Positions 33,452-43,449 of a stretch of 64,000 nucleotides of DNA are shown in pieces (within the stretch, counting starts at the first letter, position 1; each line of letters starts with the position of its first letter). Under the pieces are notes generated by a model. It was not told where the DNA came from, ran no database searches, and saw only the letters and a list, made by a program, of their open reading frames with translations. The stretch is from Pediococcus cellicola (GTDB lineage Bacteria > Bacillota > Bacilli > Lactobacillales > Lactobacillaceae): positions 1 through 64,000 of the forward strand of contig NZ_JQBR01000008.1 in the NCBI RefSeq assembly GCF_001438655.1. The letters are read 5' to 3'. The translations under genes and the position numbers were made by a program.

Positions 33452-33899
33452 TAAATTAAGTGATTTTATCTCTGAAAATAATGTTGTGATGAATCTGCAT
33501 GCTAAGGATCAAAAAGATGCAATTCATCAACTAGCGTTAATTTTACAAGAAAATGGAAGCGTTTCCGATGCTGAAGCTTTTTATCAAGATGTTTTGCATC
33601 GTGAATCATTAACGACTACCGGAATTGGTAATAACATTGCCATTCCACATGGAAAAAGTGCTTCGGTTATCCAATCTACGATGTTATTTGCCAAAAATAC
33701 AGAACCATTAGAATGGCATTCACTGGATGGAAGCAAAGTCAATATCATTTTTCTCATGGCAGTTTCACCAAAAGCGAAGGGTGATGATCACTTACGAATG
33801 CTGGCCAAATTATCAGGGAAACTGATGGATGACGAATTTGTAGATTCAATAAAGAGTGCGGAAACAACTACAGAAGTATTAAGAATACTTAAAAACTAA
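33444..33899 (+). CDS. PTS EIIA, fructose family (TTG start)
   Basis: A 151-residue EIIA with the phosphorylated His69 in GIGNNIAIPHGK. It has no upstream ATG. TTG 33444, 5 nt behind GGAAGTGA, gives the complete family N-terminus, while ATG 33489 would cut into the domain. The start overlaps the regulator stop, so translation is coupled and probably weaker. It feeds the separate EIIB and EIIC encoded next. Confidence 0.85.
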   Translation: MSNKLSDFISENNVVMNLHAKDQKDAIHQLALILQENGSVSDAEAFYQDVLHRESLTTTGIGNNIAIPHGKSASVIQSTMLFAKNTEPLEWHSLDGSKVNIIFLMAVSPKAKGDDHLRMLAKLSGKLMDDEFVDSIKSAETTTEVLRILKN

Positions 33900-33921
33900 T
33901 TTTTATTTGGAGGAATGAAAC

Positions 33922-34236
33922 ATGTCAAAAAAAATTGTAGCAGTAACAGCTTGTATTGCAGGGATTGCACATACCTATATGGCCGCTGAAAATTTGAAAA
34001 AATTTGCGAAAAAGGAAGGGTATGATATCAAAGTTGAAACTCAAGGAGCAATGGGCGTTGAAAATCGTCTTTCGCAGTCTGAGATTGATGCCGCTGATGT
34101 CGTTATTTTTGCAGTAGATACTAATGTACAAGAACCTGACCGTTTCGAAGGAAAGAAGACTTTAAAAGTTGGCACATCAGAGGTCGTCAAAGACGGAAAA
34201 TCAGCTATTGATCAGGCAATTGAACTGACAAACTAA
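33922..34236 (+). CDS. PTS EIIB, fructose family
   Basis: A 104-residue EIIB. The active cysteine is Cys11 in VTACIAGIAHTYMAAE. Most family members have Cys-Pro-Thr-Gly here, so CIAG is a variant of the loop. GGAGG precedes the ATG. Its phosphate donor is the EIIA at 33444 and its acceptor the sugar in EIIC at 34252. Confidence 0.87.
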   Translation: MSKKIVAVTACIAGIAHTYMAAENLKKFAKKEGYDIKVETQGAMGVENRLSQSEIDAADVVIFAVDTNVQEPDRFEGKKTLKVGTSEVVKDGKSAIDQAIELTN

Positions 34237-34251
34237 GGGGAAGTGAATAGA

Positions 34252-35289
34252 ATGAATTGGAAAAAATTTGGTAAAGAATTAGCCAATCATTTTCAAACTG
34301 GCGTTTCGTATATGATTCCGCTGGTTACTGCAGCCGGACTGTTAACATCAATTGCGGTAATTTTTGGAGGACAAAACGTTTGGAATCAAACAAGTAATAT
34401 CTGGGGTAATCTGAGGCTTCTGGGCCAAACTGGTTTGGGATTTATTCCCGTTATTATTGCAGCGTACATTTCATTTTCAATCGCGGATCGACCTGGACTT
34501 GCACCAGCATTTATTGTTGGGTTGGTTGCATCTTCAATGGGAACTGGATTTTTAGGTGGTATGTTAGTCGGCCTGTTAGTTGGATATTTAGTTCGATGGC
34601 TTAAAAAAATTCCAATGCCAGCAAATTTAACTGCTGTTAAGTCACTAATCGTAATTCCATTCTTGGCAACGTTAGTAGTCGGATTGTTCTTGATTTATGT
34701 TGTTGGTGATCCTATTAAAGCAATGACGGTTGCATTGACAGCTTGGCTCAAAGGAATGAGCGGTGCCAACGCAGTTCTTTTGGCAGCCCTTCTAGGAGGA
34801 ATGATGGCTGTTGATATGGGAGGCCCAGTTAATAAAATTGCCTACGCATTCGGAATGGCAGCATTTACTTCTGGCGGTTATCAAGCAAGTACTGCAATGC
34901 TGATGGCGATTGGTATTCCACCATTAGGGATGTTTGTAGCAACTTTAATTGGTGGTAAGAAATTATATAGTGACGCCGAAATTGAGAGTGGGCGTTCAGC
35001 ATTAGTAATGGGAATTGTTGGAATCACAGAAGGAACTATCCCATTTGCAGTAGCTGATCCAGTTCGAGTCATTCCAAGTATTATAGTTGGAACGGCGGCA
35101 GGATGTGCAACTAATGCCTTATTTGGCACATATCAAAAGACAGCTCTCTCAACGGTGATGGCGATCCCATTTTCATCTAACATAATTTTGTATACAATCG
35201 CAATTTTGGTTGGTGTAATTGTTACAGCATTATTGGTAAATTTCTTAAAGAGATTTACTCGACATAATTCAGAAGTGAAAGAGGGATAA
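34252..35289 (+). CDS. PTS EIIC, fructose family
   Basis: A 345-residue polytopic permease with the Fru-family blocks GVSYMIPLVTAAG, MAVDMGGPVNKIAYAFG and EGTIPFAV. GGGGAAGTGA fixes ATG 34252. A, B and C domains are on three separate genes, unlike E. coli MngA where they are fused. The GH38 gene begins 3 bases after the stop. Confidence 0.88.
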   Translation: MNWKKFGKELANHFQTGVSYMIPLVTAAGLLTSIAVIFGGQNVWNQTSNIWGNLRLLGQTGLGFIPVIIAAYISFSIADRPGLAPAFIVGLVASSMGTGFLGGMLVGLLVGYLVRWLKKIPMPANLTAVKSLIVIPFLATLVVGLFLIYVVGDPIKAMTVALTAWLKGMSGANAVLLAALLGGMMAVDMGGPVNKIAYAFGMAAFTSGGYQASTAMLMAIGIPPLGMFVATLIGGKKLYSDAEIESGRSALVMGIVGITEGTIPFAVADPVRVIPSIIVGTAAGCATNALFGTYQKTALSTVMAIPFSSNIILYTIAILVGVIVTALLVNFLKRFTRHNSEVKEG

Positions 35290-35292
35290 ATT

Positions 35293-37902
35293 ATGACGCA
35301 GACGAATCTCGTTAACCACACGCATTGGGACCGAGAGTGGTATTTCACAACTATGGATGCATTGGTATTAAGTGACCAGTTGTTTACTGAGGTTCTCGAT
35401 GAGTTAGAATCGCATCAGGATGCTAATTTTTGTTTAGATGGACAAACTTCGATTGTGGACGAATATGTGGATATTCATCCTGAAGCAAAAGAAAGAATTC
35501 AAAAATTAGTTAAGGAGGGTCGATTGTTTATTGGTCCTTGGTACACGCAAACAGATGCATTAATTCCAGATTCAGAGTCTATTTTACGAAATTTGATAAT
35601 TGGTATTAAAGATACCCAGGCTAAGTATGGTAATCCAATGATGGTTGGTTATCTCCCTGACACTTTTGGATTCAACGCACAGATGCCAACATTACTTCAG
35701 CAGGTTGGTATTGATAATTTTGTTTTTTGGAGAGGTACCAATTTTAAGAGACAAATGAATTCAGTTTATTTTAAGTGGCGAGGACTTTCTGGAAAAGAAG
35801 TTTACGCGGCCAACTTTCCGTTTGGCTACTTTACTGCACAAATTGATGTGGAATCAAAACGTAAACTGGGCGAGTTTGTCGAGAAACGTTTCGATCCGGC
35901 TGCCAAATTTGAAATGACACATTTTAAAAATGATGAAGTACTTATGCCCTCTGGAATCGATCAGATGAATATCGTTAAGAACATTGGTCAGACAGTGGCG
36001 AAGCTCAATAAATTAAGTGAAAATCACACTGTTATTAGTTCTTATCCAGAATATATTGCTAAATTACGAAATCGTAATGATTTACCCGAATATCAAGGAG
36101 AGTTGAGATTACCAACTTATGCTCGTGTACATCGCACAATTGGGTCTGTAAGACATCAGATTAAAACATCTAATTTTTATCTAGAACAAAAAATTCTACG
36201 CAGAGTAGAACCTTTGATGGTTATTGCACGTAAAAATGGAATCAAAATTGGTAATGGCTTACTTATAAAGTTATGGAAAAAGCTACTGGAATGCCAAGCA
36301 CATGATACCTTAGGTGGCAGTGTCTCGGACAACGTTGCAATTGACATTCAGCACCGCTTTAAAGAGGCTAATGAAATCGCCGACGGAATCGAAAATATGA
36401 TCAAGAAGAAAATTGCAGAATTTTTGAAACTAGGCGATCATGACGTTTTGATCTTTAATACAGATACAACCCGCTATGTAGGTAGCAAGCAAATTAGTGT
36501 GGTTGCAAGTACTAAGAACATTAAATTCGATGGCTTGGAACAAGCTGTCATCGTAAAAAGCAAGCATTTCCCTGTTCGTCACCATATTTTAATGATGACA
36601 CCAAGAGGTCAAGAATATACTGATGAACCGGAATATTTTCAGATGACTTTTGAAGGGAAAATTGATCTACCGCCATTGGGATACAAAGTTATTCATTTTG
36701 CAGAAACAAATGAGGCAGTTAATGAGTTCGTTACTGTTGAAAGTGGATCAAATTATATTCAATCAGGTAATCAGCGAGTAAGTTTCGAAAATGGTCAAAT
36801 AAATTATACGAATGGTATTCATAAAATTACCAATTTCATACAATTGGTAGATTCGGGAAATGCCGGCGATACGTATGATTATTCACCTTTAAAAGGTGAT
36901 AAAGAACGGCTGCTTAAGTTCCAAAATGCACACACTAAGGTGGTTGGAAATAAGGCAAAGATATTAGTTATAGACGGTTCCAGTAAGTTGCCACTTCATC
37001 TAGAAGACAGGGTGGCAACCGAACCTATTGAGAAAACTGTAAAATATCAAATTAATCTAAGTATTGATGATCAAGGATTATTAAATGGCCAATTAAGTTT
37101 TGATAATCAAATTTATTCTCATAGGTTACGGTTAAAGTTAAATCCTCAGATTGATAATCAAAAAATATTTGCGCACATTCAAGATGGATTTGTCCAAACG
37201 ACTAATCAAAAGATCAGTGCTGATTGGCAAAAGGAATTTGTAGAAAAGCCAGTAAATATTTTTAACTTTGATAAAGCTGTGACGATAGCTAATGCTTCAC
37301 AACAAATGACTTTCTTCGGAAAAGGTATGAAAGAGTACGAAGAACGTAAACAGAGTGTATACATTACGTTAATGGCAACAACAGGACAATTAGGAAAACC
37401 TAATTTGGCTTGGCGGCCAGGACGTGCGTCTGGTGATACGACTAATCAGGGTCATGTAATGATGGAAACACCTTTAGCTGAGGAGATTGGAGAAAATAAA
37501 TTTGTATTTGCATTAGCATTTAAAGAAGATGCCTTTTCAGAGCAGCAGGTAAGCCAGCAGATTCACCGATGGTTATCGCCATCTGTTTCTTATCAGTTGC
37601 AAAAGTTGAATTTATTTATTAATCGATTAGATAACAAGATTTGGGAGGCGGAATATAAGCCTACACTTCCTGCAACATGTTCGGTAATTGATATCGGTAG
37701 TCTTCTTGTTTCTGCTGTTTATCCAGCCTATTCAGACGATGACAAGTTTGTTGTCAGAATTCAGAATCCAACCGATGAAGAAATAAAGATTCCAAAAACG
37801 TTATTGAAACGCGGTGTAGCTGTGAATGCTTTAGAAGAACCTGTTGAATTTGACGGAACGATTGGTAAATATAATATGTTAACTTTGAAGTTGACGTACT
37901 AG
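35293..37902 (+). CDS. mngB: GH38 alpha-mannosidase (mannosylglycerate hydrolase-like)
   Basis: An 869-residue family 38 glycosidase. The N-terminal catalytic barrel starts with VNHTHWDREWY (metal-binding His/Asp) and has the nucleophile Asp123 in YLPDTFGFNAQMP. A linking helical domain contains ECQAHDTLGGSVSDN and C-terminal beta domains follow. In E. coli, MngB splits 2-O-(6-phospho-alpha-mannosyl)-glycerate brought in by a Fru-family PTS. The same pairing here supports a related phospho-alpha-mannoside substrate. No glycerate kinase is seen next to it, so another alpha-mannoside cannot be excluded. Confidence 0.88.
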   Translation: MTQTNLVNHTHWDREWYFTTMDALVLSDQLFTEVLDELESHQDANFCLDGQTSIVDEYVDIHPEAKERIQKLVKEGRLFIGPWYTQTDALIPDSESILRNLIIGIKDTQAKYGNPMMVGYLPDTFGFNAQMPTLLQQVGIDNFVFWRGTNFKRQMNSVYFKWRGLSGKEVYAANFPFGYFTAQIDVESKRKLGEFVEKRFDPAAKFEMTHFKNDEVLMPSGIDQMNIVKNIGQTVAKLNKLSENHTVISSYPEYIAKLRNRNDLPEYQGELRLPTYARVHRTIGSVRHQIKTSNFYLEQKILRRVEPLMVIARKNGIKIGNGLLIKLWKKLLECQAHDTLGGSVSDNVAIDIQHRFKEANEIADGIENMIKKKIAEFLKLGDHDVLIFNTDTTRYVGSKQISVVASTKNIKFDGLEQAVIVKSKHFPVRHHILMMTPRGQEYTDEPEYFQMTFEGKIDLPPLGYKVIHFAETNEAVNEFVTVESGSNYIQSGNQRVSFENGQINYTNGIHKITNFIQLVDSGNAGDTYDYSPLKGDKERLLKFQNAHTKVVGNKAKILVIDGSSKLPLHLEDRVATEPIEKTVKYQINLSIDDQGLLNGQLSFDNQIYSHRLRLKLNPQIDNQKIFAHIQDGFVQTTNQKISADWQKEFVEKPVNIFNFDKAVTIANASQQMTFFGKGMKEYEERKQSVYITLMATTGQLGKPNLAWRPGRASGDTTNQGHVMMETPLAEEIGENKFVFALAFKEDAFSEQQVSQQIHRWLSPSVSYQLQKLNLFINRLDNKIWEAEYKPTLPATCSVIDIGSLLVSAVYPAYSDDDKFVVRIQNPTDEEIKIPKTLLKRGVAVNALEEPVEFDGTIGKYNMLTLKLTY

Positions 37903-37918
37903 TAGACAAGGTACGATG

Positions 37919-37953
37919 AATCCCTGGAAGCTTGAAAGCTTTCAGGGATTTTT
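37919..37953 (+). terminator. Intrinsic terminator of the mannosidase operon
   Basis: AATCCCTG (37919-37926) pairs with CAGGGATT (37943-37950), with an inner AAGCT/AGCTT stem and a short T tract. Confidence 0.8.
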
Positions 37954-38091
37954 AATTGAAGAATAAAAAACGGAAAATCTAAATAAGACAGCAATTGCAA
38001 AAACGTTTCAAGATACTTTAAATTAGTAACTAGATTAAGCAGGAAACCTTGATTTAATAGGAAATTATTTTTGAAAAATATTTCAGAAAAT

Positions 38092-38137
38092 GAAACGAAA
38101 CTGCAAATACGAAACGGATTCCTAAATGTCTGAAACG
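38092..38137 (+). repeat. Three GAAACG repeats at about 20-bp spacing
   Basis: GAAACG occurs at 38092, 38111 and 38132 (spacings 19 and 21), the last one 2 nt before the -35. Single GAAAC motifs at 38043 and, inverted, at 38005 may belong to the array. They are likely sites for the RpiR regulator of this operon. Confidence 0.5.
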
Positions 38138-38139
38138 CC

Positions 38140-38168
38140 TTGATTAGCAACGTTTGCGATGTGATAAT
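38140..38168 (+). promoter_or_regulatory. Promoter of the maltose-type operon
   Basis: TTGATT (38140-38145), a 17-bp spacer and GATAAT (38163-38168). Confidence 0.65.
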
Positions 38169-38183
38169 GTCCTTGTAATCAAA

Positions 38184-38197
38184 TGAAAGCGTTTTAA
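38184..38197. promoter_or_regulatory. cre site just downstream of the promoter
   Basis: TGAAAGCGTTTTAA lies about 15 nt after the -10, a road-block position for CcpA. Confidence 0.6.
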
Positions 38198-38212
38198 AAA
38201 ACGCAAAATTGA

Positions 38213-39571
<1,359 letters not shown>

Positions 39572-39593
39572 TTGAAAACTTAATGACAACAAG

Positions 39594-39645
39594 AGAGGGA
39601 AAGTTTATCAATAGTAGTAAATATTGGAGCTTTTCCTCTTATTTT
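39594..39645 (+). terminator. Hairpin terminator between GH4 and EIICB genes
   Basis: AGAGGGAAAG (39594-39603) pairs with CTTTTCCTCT (39630-39639), followed by a T-rich tail. It probably attenuates expression inside the operon. Confidence 0.65.
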
Positions 39646-39683
39646 TGAAAATTATTAAATTTAAGAAATCGAGATGAACTCTT

Positions 39684-41567
39684 ATGATGCAAAAATTACA
39701 AAAATTCGGAGCAGCCATGTTTGTTCCGGTACTGTTGTTTTCGTTTGCTGGTTTAGTTGTTGCATTTGGTTCCTTGTTTACCAATCCTGAGATTTTTAAA
39801 ACTTTAGCTCAACCAGGAACTGGTTGGTATGGAGTTTGGTATGTTATTGAAGAAGGGGGTTGGACTATATTTAGGCAAATTCCTTTACTATTTGTAGTTG
39901 GATTGCCAATTGGTTTAGCAAAAAAATCCCAAGGACGCGCAGCACTAGAGTCCTTAGTTACTTATTTAACTTTTAATTATTTCGTTGGTGCAATTTTAAG
40001 TCAATGGGGACCGTTCTTCGGTGTTAATAACTACGCAAAAGATATTGTGGCTAATTCAACTAATGGTGGCTTAACAATGATTGCAGGTATCAAGACACTG
40101 GATACTAGTATTGTTGGTGCATTGATCGTGGCTGGAATTGTTGTGTGGTTACATAATCGATACTTTGATACAAAGTTACCTGATTGGCTCGGAACATTTC
40201 AAGGTTCAGCATTTGTTGTAATTCTTGGTTACGTTAGCATGATTTTATTAGCGATTGTAACGTGTTTTGTATGGCCAAAAGTCCAGTTGGGCATTGCTAG
40301 TTTACAAGGATTTATGCGTACTTCTGGAGTTGTTGGTGTTTGGGTATATTGTTTCTTACAACGTGTGCTCATTCCAACCGGTCTCCATCACTTCATCTAT
40401 ATTCCATTCCAATATGGTCCTGCAGCAGTCGCTGGTGGTTTACAACCATGGTGGTTGAAACACTTAACAGAATTTGCTGCAAGTACTCAACCATTAAAGA
40501 CGTTGGCGCCTTCAATGGGATTTGAGTTATTTGGAAATGAAAAAGTGTTTGGTATTCCGGCAATTTGTTTGGCTTTCTACGCCACCGCAAGAAAAAATCG
40601 AAAAAAGCAAACTGCAGCTTTACTTATCCCGGCTGGATTAACTTCGTTTTTTGCCGGAATCACTGAGCCAGTTGAATTTACATTCTTGTTTGCCGCACCT
40701 GTACTTTGGTTCGTTCATTCATTTTTAGCCGCGACACTTGATGCAGTTATGTATGCGTTTGGAGTTGTTGGACAATTTGATGGTGGCTTTATTGCCTTTG
40801 CCAGTGAGAACTGGATTCCATTGTGGGCAAATCATTGGCAAACCTGGGTCACACAAATAGTGATTGGGTTAATTTTCTCAGTTATTTATTTCTTCGTTTT
40901 CAAAATCATGATTGAACGTTTCAACTTTGTAACACCTGGTCGTGAAGCCGATGGTGAAGATACTAAGTTGATTAATAAAAAAGAATATAAAGCCAAAAAA
41001 TCAACCGGAGCTTCAAACAATCCGTATATCGATCGTGCATCAGCTTATCTTGAAGGTTTGGGTGGCAGCGGAAATATTGAAGAAATGACAAGTTGTGCCA
41101 CTCGTCTACGTGTTACTGTTAAGGATCCAGACAAGCTTTCGCCCGATTCGGTGTTTAAGGCCAATAAAGCAGTTGGGGTTGTGCACCACGGAAAAGCTGT
41201 TCAAGTCATCGTTGGCTTAGATGTTGCGCAAGTACTTGAAAATATGCAGGATTTATCTAGTGGTCCAGTCGGTGTAACCACACATGATGATGTAACAGAT
41301 GAAGCACCTGTTCAGGCAACAACACCAATGCAACAAAATGCAAGCCTAATTCTCGACTCTGTTGGCACAATCAATAACGTTGAAAAAGTAGAGGATAGCG
41401 AGAATGGTGTTGTTGTATCTGTAGTTGATCCAGCGCAGGTCGATACTAAGGAAGTATTTTTAGGCCTTGATTTAGGAATCACGGATGTCGAGATGAATGG
41501 TAACCAAATTACTATTCAGATTAAGGATCATGATGTTTATGCACACACAATGGCTGCACAATTATGA
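39684..41567 (+). CDS. PTS EIICB, maltose/alpha-glucoside type, with an extra EIIB-like tail
   Basis: A 627-residue permease. The EIIC membrane domain covers about 1-430 (LLFSFAGLVVAFGSLF, GITEPVEFTFLFAAP). EIIB has Cys471 in EMTSCATRLRVTV. A further segment from about residue 550 repeats the EIIB fold pattern (ILDSVGTINNVEKVED, then VVDPAQVDTKE) but has no cysteine. Related maltose EIICB proteins are near 530 residues, so this one is about 100 longer. Its EIIA partner is encoded at 42952. Only a weak GAGATGA ribosome site precedes the double ATG. Confidence 0.86.
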   Translation: MMQKLQKFGAAMFVPVLLFSFAGLVVAFGSLFTNPEIFKTLAQPGTGWYGVWYVIEEGGWTIFRQIPLLFVVGLPIGLAKKSQGRAALESLVTYLTFNYFVGAILSQWGPFFGVNNYAKDIVANSTNGGLTMIAGIKTLDTSIVGALIVAGIVVWLHNRYFDTKLPDWLGTFQGSAFVVILGYVSMILLAIVTCFVWPKVQLGIASLQGFMRTSGVVGVWVYCFLQRVLIPTGLHHFIYIPFQYGPAAVAGGLQPWWLKHLTEFAASTQPLKTLAPSMGFELFGNEKVFGIPAICLAFYATARKNRKKQTAALLIPAGLTSFFAGITEPVEFTFLFAAPVLWFVHSFLAATLDAVMYAFGVVGQFDGGFIAFASENWIPLWANHWQTWVTQIVIGLIFSVIYFFVFKIMIERFNFVTPGREADGEDTKLINKKEYKAKKSTGASNNPYIDRASAYLEGLGGSGNIEEMTSCATRLRVTVKDPDKLSPDSVFKANKAVGVVHHGKAVQVIVGLDVAQVLENMQDLSSGPVGVTTHDDVTDEAPVQATTPMQQNASLILDSVGTINNVEKVEDSENGVVVSVVDPAQVDTKEVFLGLDLGITDVEMNGNQITIQIKDHDVYAHTMAAQL

Positions 41568-41631
41568 CGGGTTGTGACTTGATATACTGTGTTTGCGGGA
41601 GCAAATAGAGAAATAGAGTGGGTGCGTATTA

Positions 41632-42393
41632 ATGAAGTTTGAAGAGTATGTAAATAATCAGTTTGATGTTTTAAATGATACTGAAAAGTCTATTGTTGAT
41701 TTTATTCTTGACAATAAAATGGATGTAGCACGAATGAGCATTTCAGAGTTGGCCAATAAATGTTTAGTCTCACGTTCGTCTGTTTTCCGATTTGCCAAAA
41801 AAATCGGATTAGATGGATTCAATCAGCTCAAATTCATTTTACGTGAAGAAATGAACGAAACCCCAGTAGAACCAGAAACAAATTATATGGAGGCAACAAT
41901 ACAAGCGGTCACAAATGCAACACAACAGTTCCAATCGCTTAAAATGAATGAGATATATGCTAGCTTGGACGAAGCAGAAGATATTTATATCTATTCCACA
42001 GGGTGGGAACAAGAAATCATTTCCGAGCAGTTACAGAGAAATTTCTTTTTAGCAGGTAAAAAGGTTTTTGCGTTGCCGGCTGCCGTGGATGAACTTGAAA
42101 TGGCGCTACAACGAATGAAGTCAAATGATTTATTGATGGTAATTTCATACAGTGGAAATAATAAACAGTTGCTGAAAAGTTTGAAACTTGCGGTAATCAG
42201 AAATATTACTACACTTTCGTTTACGCCTTTCAAACAGAATTCATTGGCAGAAATGTGCAAATTTAACTTGTATTATAGTGTCGTCGAAAAGAAAGTTTCG
42301 AATTTGAAGAATGTCGAAATTTTCTTTACAGGATTGTATGTACTAAACGATTTGTTGGTGATGGGATATTCAGATTGGCTAAAGAATAAGTAG
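41632..42393 (+). CDS. RpiR/GlvR-family transcriptional regulator
   Basis: A 253-residue regulator. The RpiR helix-turn-helix has ISELANKCLVSRSSVFRFAK (about residues 39-58). The C-terminal SIS domain contains IYIYSTGWEQEI and MVISYSGNNKQLLKSL and would bind a phosphosugar. It is embedded in the maltose-type operon and probably activates or represses the promoter at 38140 through the GAAACG array. Confidence 0.85.
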   Translation: MKFEEYVNNQFDVLNDTEKSIVDFILDNKMDVARMSISELANKCLVSRSSVFRFAKKIGLDGFNQLKFILREEMNETPVEPETNYMEATIQAVTNATQQFQSLKMNEIYASLDEAEDIYIYSTGWEQEIISEQLQRNFFLAGKKVFALPAAVDELEMALQRMKSNDLLMVISYSGNNKQLLKSLKLAVIRNITTLSFTPFKQNSLAEMCKFNLYYSVVEKKVSNLKNVEIFFTGLYVLNDLLVMGYSDWLKNK

Positions 42394-42409
42394 ATAAGGA
42401 GCTATTGAG

Positions 42410-42910
42410 ATGACAACATATAAAAATAATATTTTTTTGAAAATTGGAAAGAAAATTATTCGTGCTCTAAACTATAATGCAAAAAAGTCACTAAATATTT
42501 ACATTGGTGCTCTAGCATTATTTGCACTTGTGAATGTATTTTACGTGAGCTTTTTAGCTAATATAACCCAAGTCACATTTAGAACGTTTCTGGATAAAAA
42601 TCCAATTAACACAGTTATGATTATCATTTCAACGATGGACGTCATCTTTGCCTACATTCTCTGGATGGAAAGGGACACTTTATTACATGATCGAAAAAAA
42701 TTTCAAGGAATAATTGGTTATTTAAGCATTCTTCAACTATTAGTTGGAAACATACTATGTTTGGTATTAGGTGTGGTTACTTTGTTTACAAGTAAAGAAA
42801 TATCAACTAAAAGCAGAGTATTTATTAATTCAAAACAACTATTTCCATTGATTATGGGTGCCGTGATTTATATATTTTGTTCATTTTTATTATTGAAAAT
42901 ATCCCTTTAA
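42410..42910 (+). CDS. Unrecognised four-span membrane protein
   Basis: A 166-residue protein. Four hydrophobic segments are visible at about residues 26-50, 60-80, 100-125 and 140-163, with a basic N-terminus (KIGKKIIRALNYNAKK) and basic loops. AAGGAG precedes the ATG. I recognise no family. It lies between the RpiR and EIIA genes with gaps of 16 and 41 bp, so it is co-transcribed with the maltose-type PTS. A role as permease accessory or regulator anchor is only a guess. Confidence 0.65.
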   Translation: MTTYKNNIFLKIGKKIIRALNYNAKKSLNIYIGALALFALVNVFYVSFLANITQVTFRTFLDKNPINTVMIIISTMDVIFAYILWMERDTLLHDRKKFQGIIGYLSILQLLVGNILCLVLGVVTLFTSKEISTKSRVFINSKQLFPLIMGAVIYIFCSFLLLKISL

Positions 42911-42951
42911 GATAAGTAGATTTTTGGCTTTTAAGATGAGGAGGTTTTTAA

Positions 42952-43431
42952 ATGTTTGGATTTGGCAAGAAAAAAACGCAGCTTGTAGTAGCTGCAGTAG
43001 ATGGAGAGTTGGAGCCTATTACAGAAGTTACAGATGATGTTTTTTCTCAGAAGATGATGGGTGATGGTTATGCAATTGAGCCGACTACGAATGAAGTTTA
43101 CTCACCCGTTAGCGGAGTAGTGTCTACGATTTTTCCTACAAAACATGCAATTGGAATTACAACAGACAAAGGTTTAGAAGTACTGGTTCATATGGGATTG
43201 GATACGGTTGATCTTAAAGGAAAACCATTTGAGAGTTATGTCAAACAAGGACAGAAAATATCCGAAAACACATTACTTTCAAAAATGGATATTGAAGCTG
43301 TCAAAGCTTCTGGACGAGAAGCAACTGTCGTAGTTGTTTATACCAATATGGATTTAATTAATGAAGTTCCAGAAGTTATTAAAAGTAGTGTGCAACATGG
43401 AGATAATGTGGGAGACATTAAATATAAATAA
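42952..43431 (+). CDS. PTS EIIA, glucose type
   Basis: A 159-residue EIIA-Glc domain starting MFGFGKKK. It has FPTKHAIGIT and the phosphorylated His80 in VLVHMGLDTVDLKG. It would donate phosphate to Cys471 of the EIICB at 39684. GAGGAGG lies 8 nt before the ATG. It is a second free-standing EIIA of this family in the window; the other is at 7983. Confidence 0.88.
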   Translation: MFGFGKKKTQLVVAAVDGELEPITEVTDDVFSQKMMGDGYAIEPTTNEVYSPVSGVVSTIFPTKHAIGITTDKGLEVLVHMGLDTVDLKGKPFESYVKQGQKISENTLLSKMDIEAVKASGREATVVVVYTNMDLINEVPEVIKSSVQHGDNVGDIKYK

Positions 43432-43449
43432 TGCAAGGTCGGGGATAAG

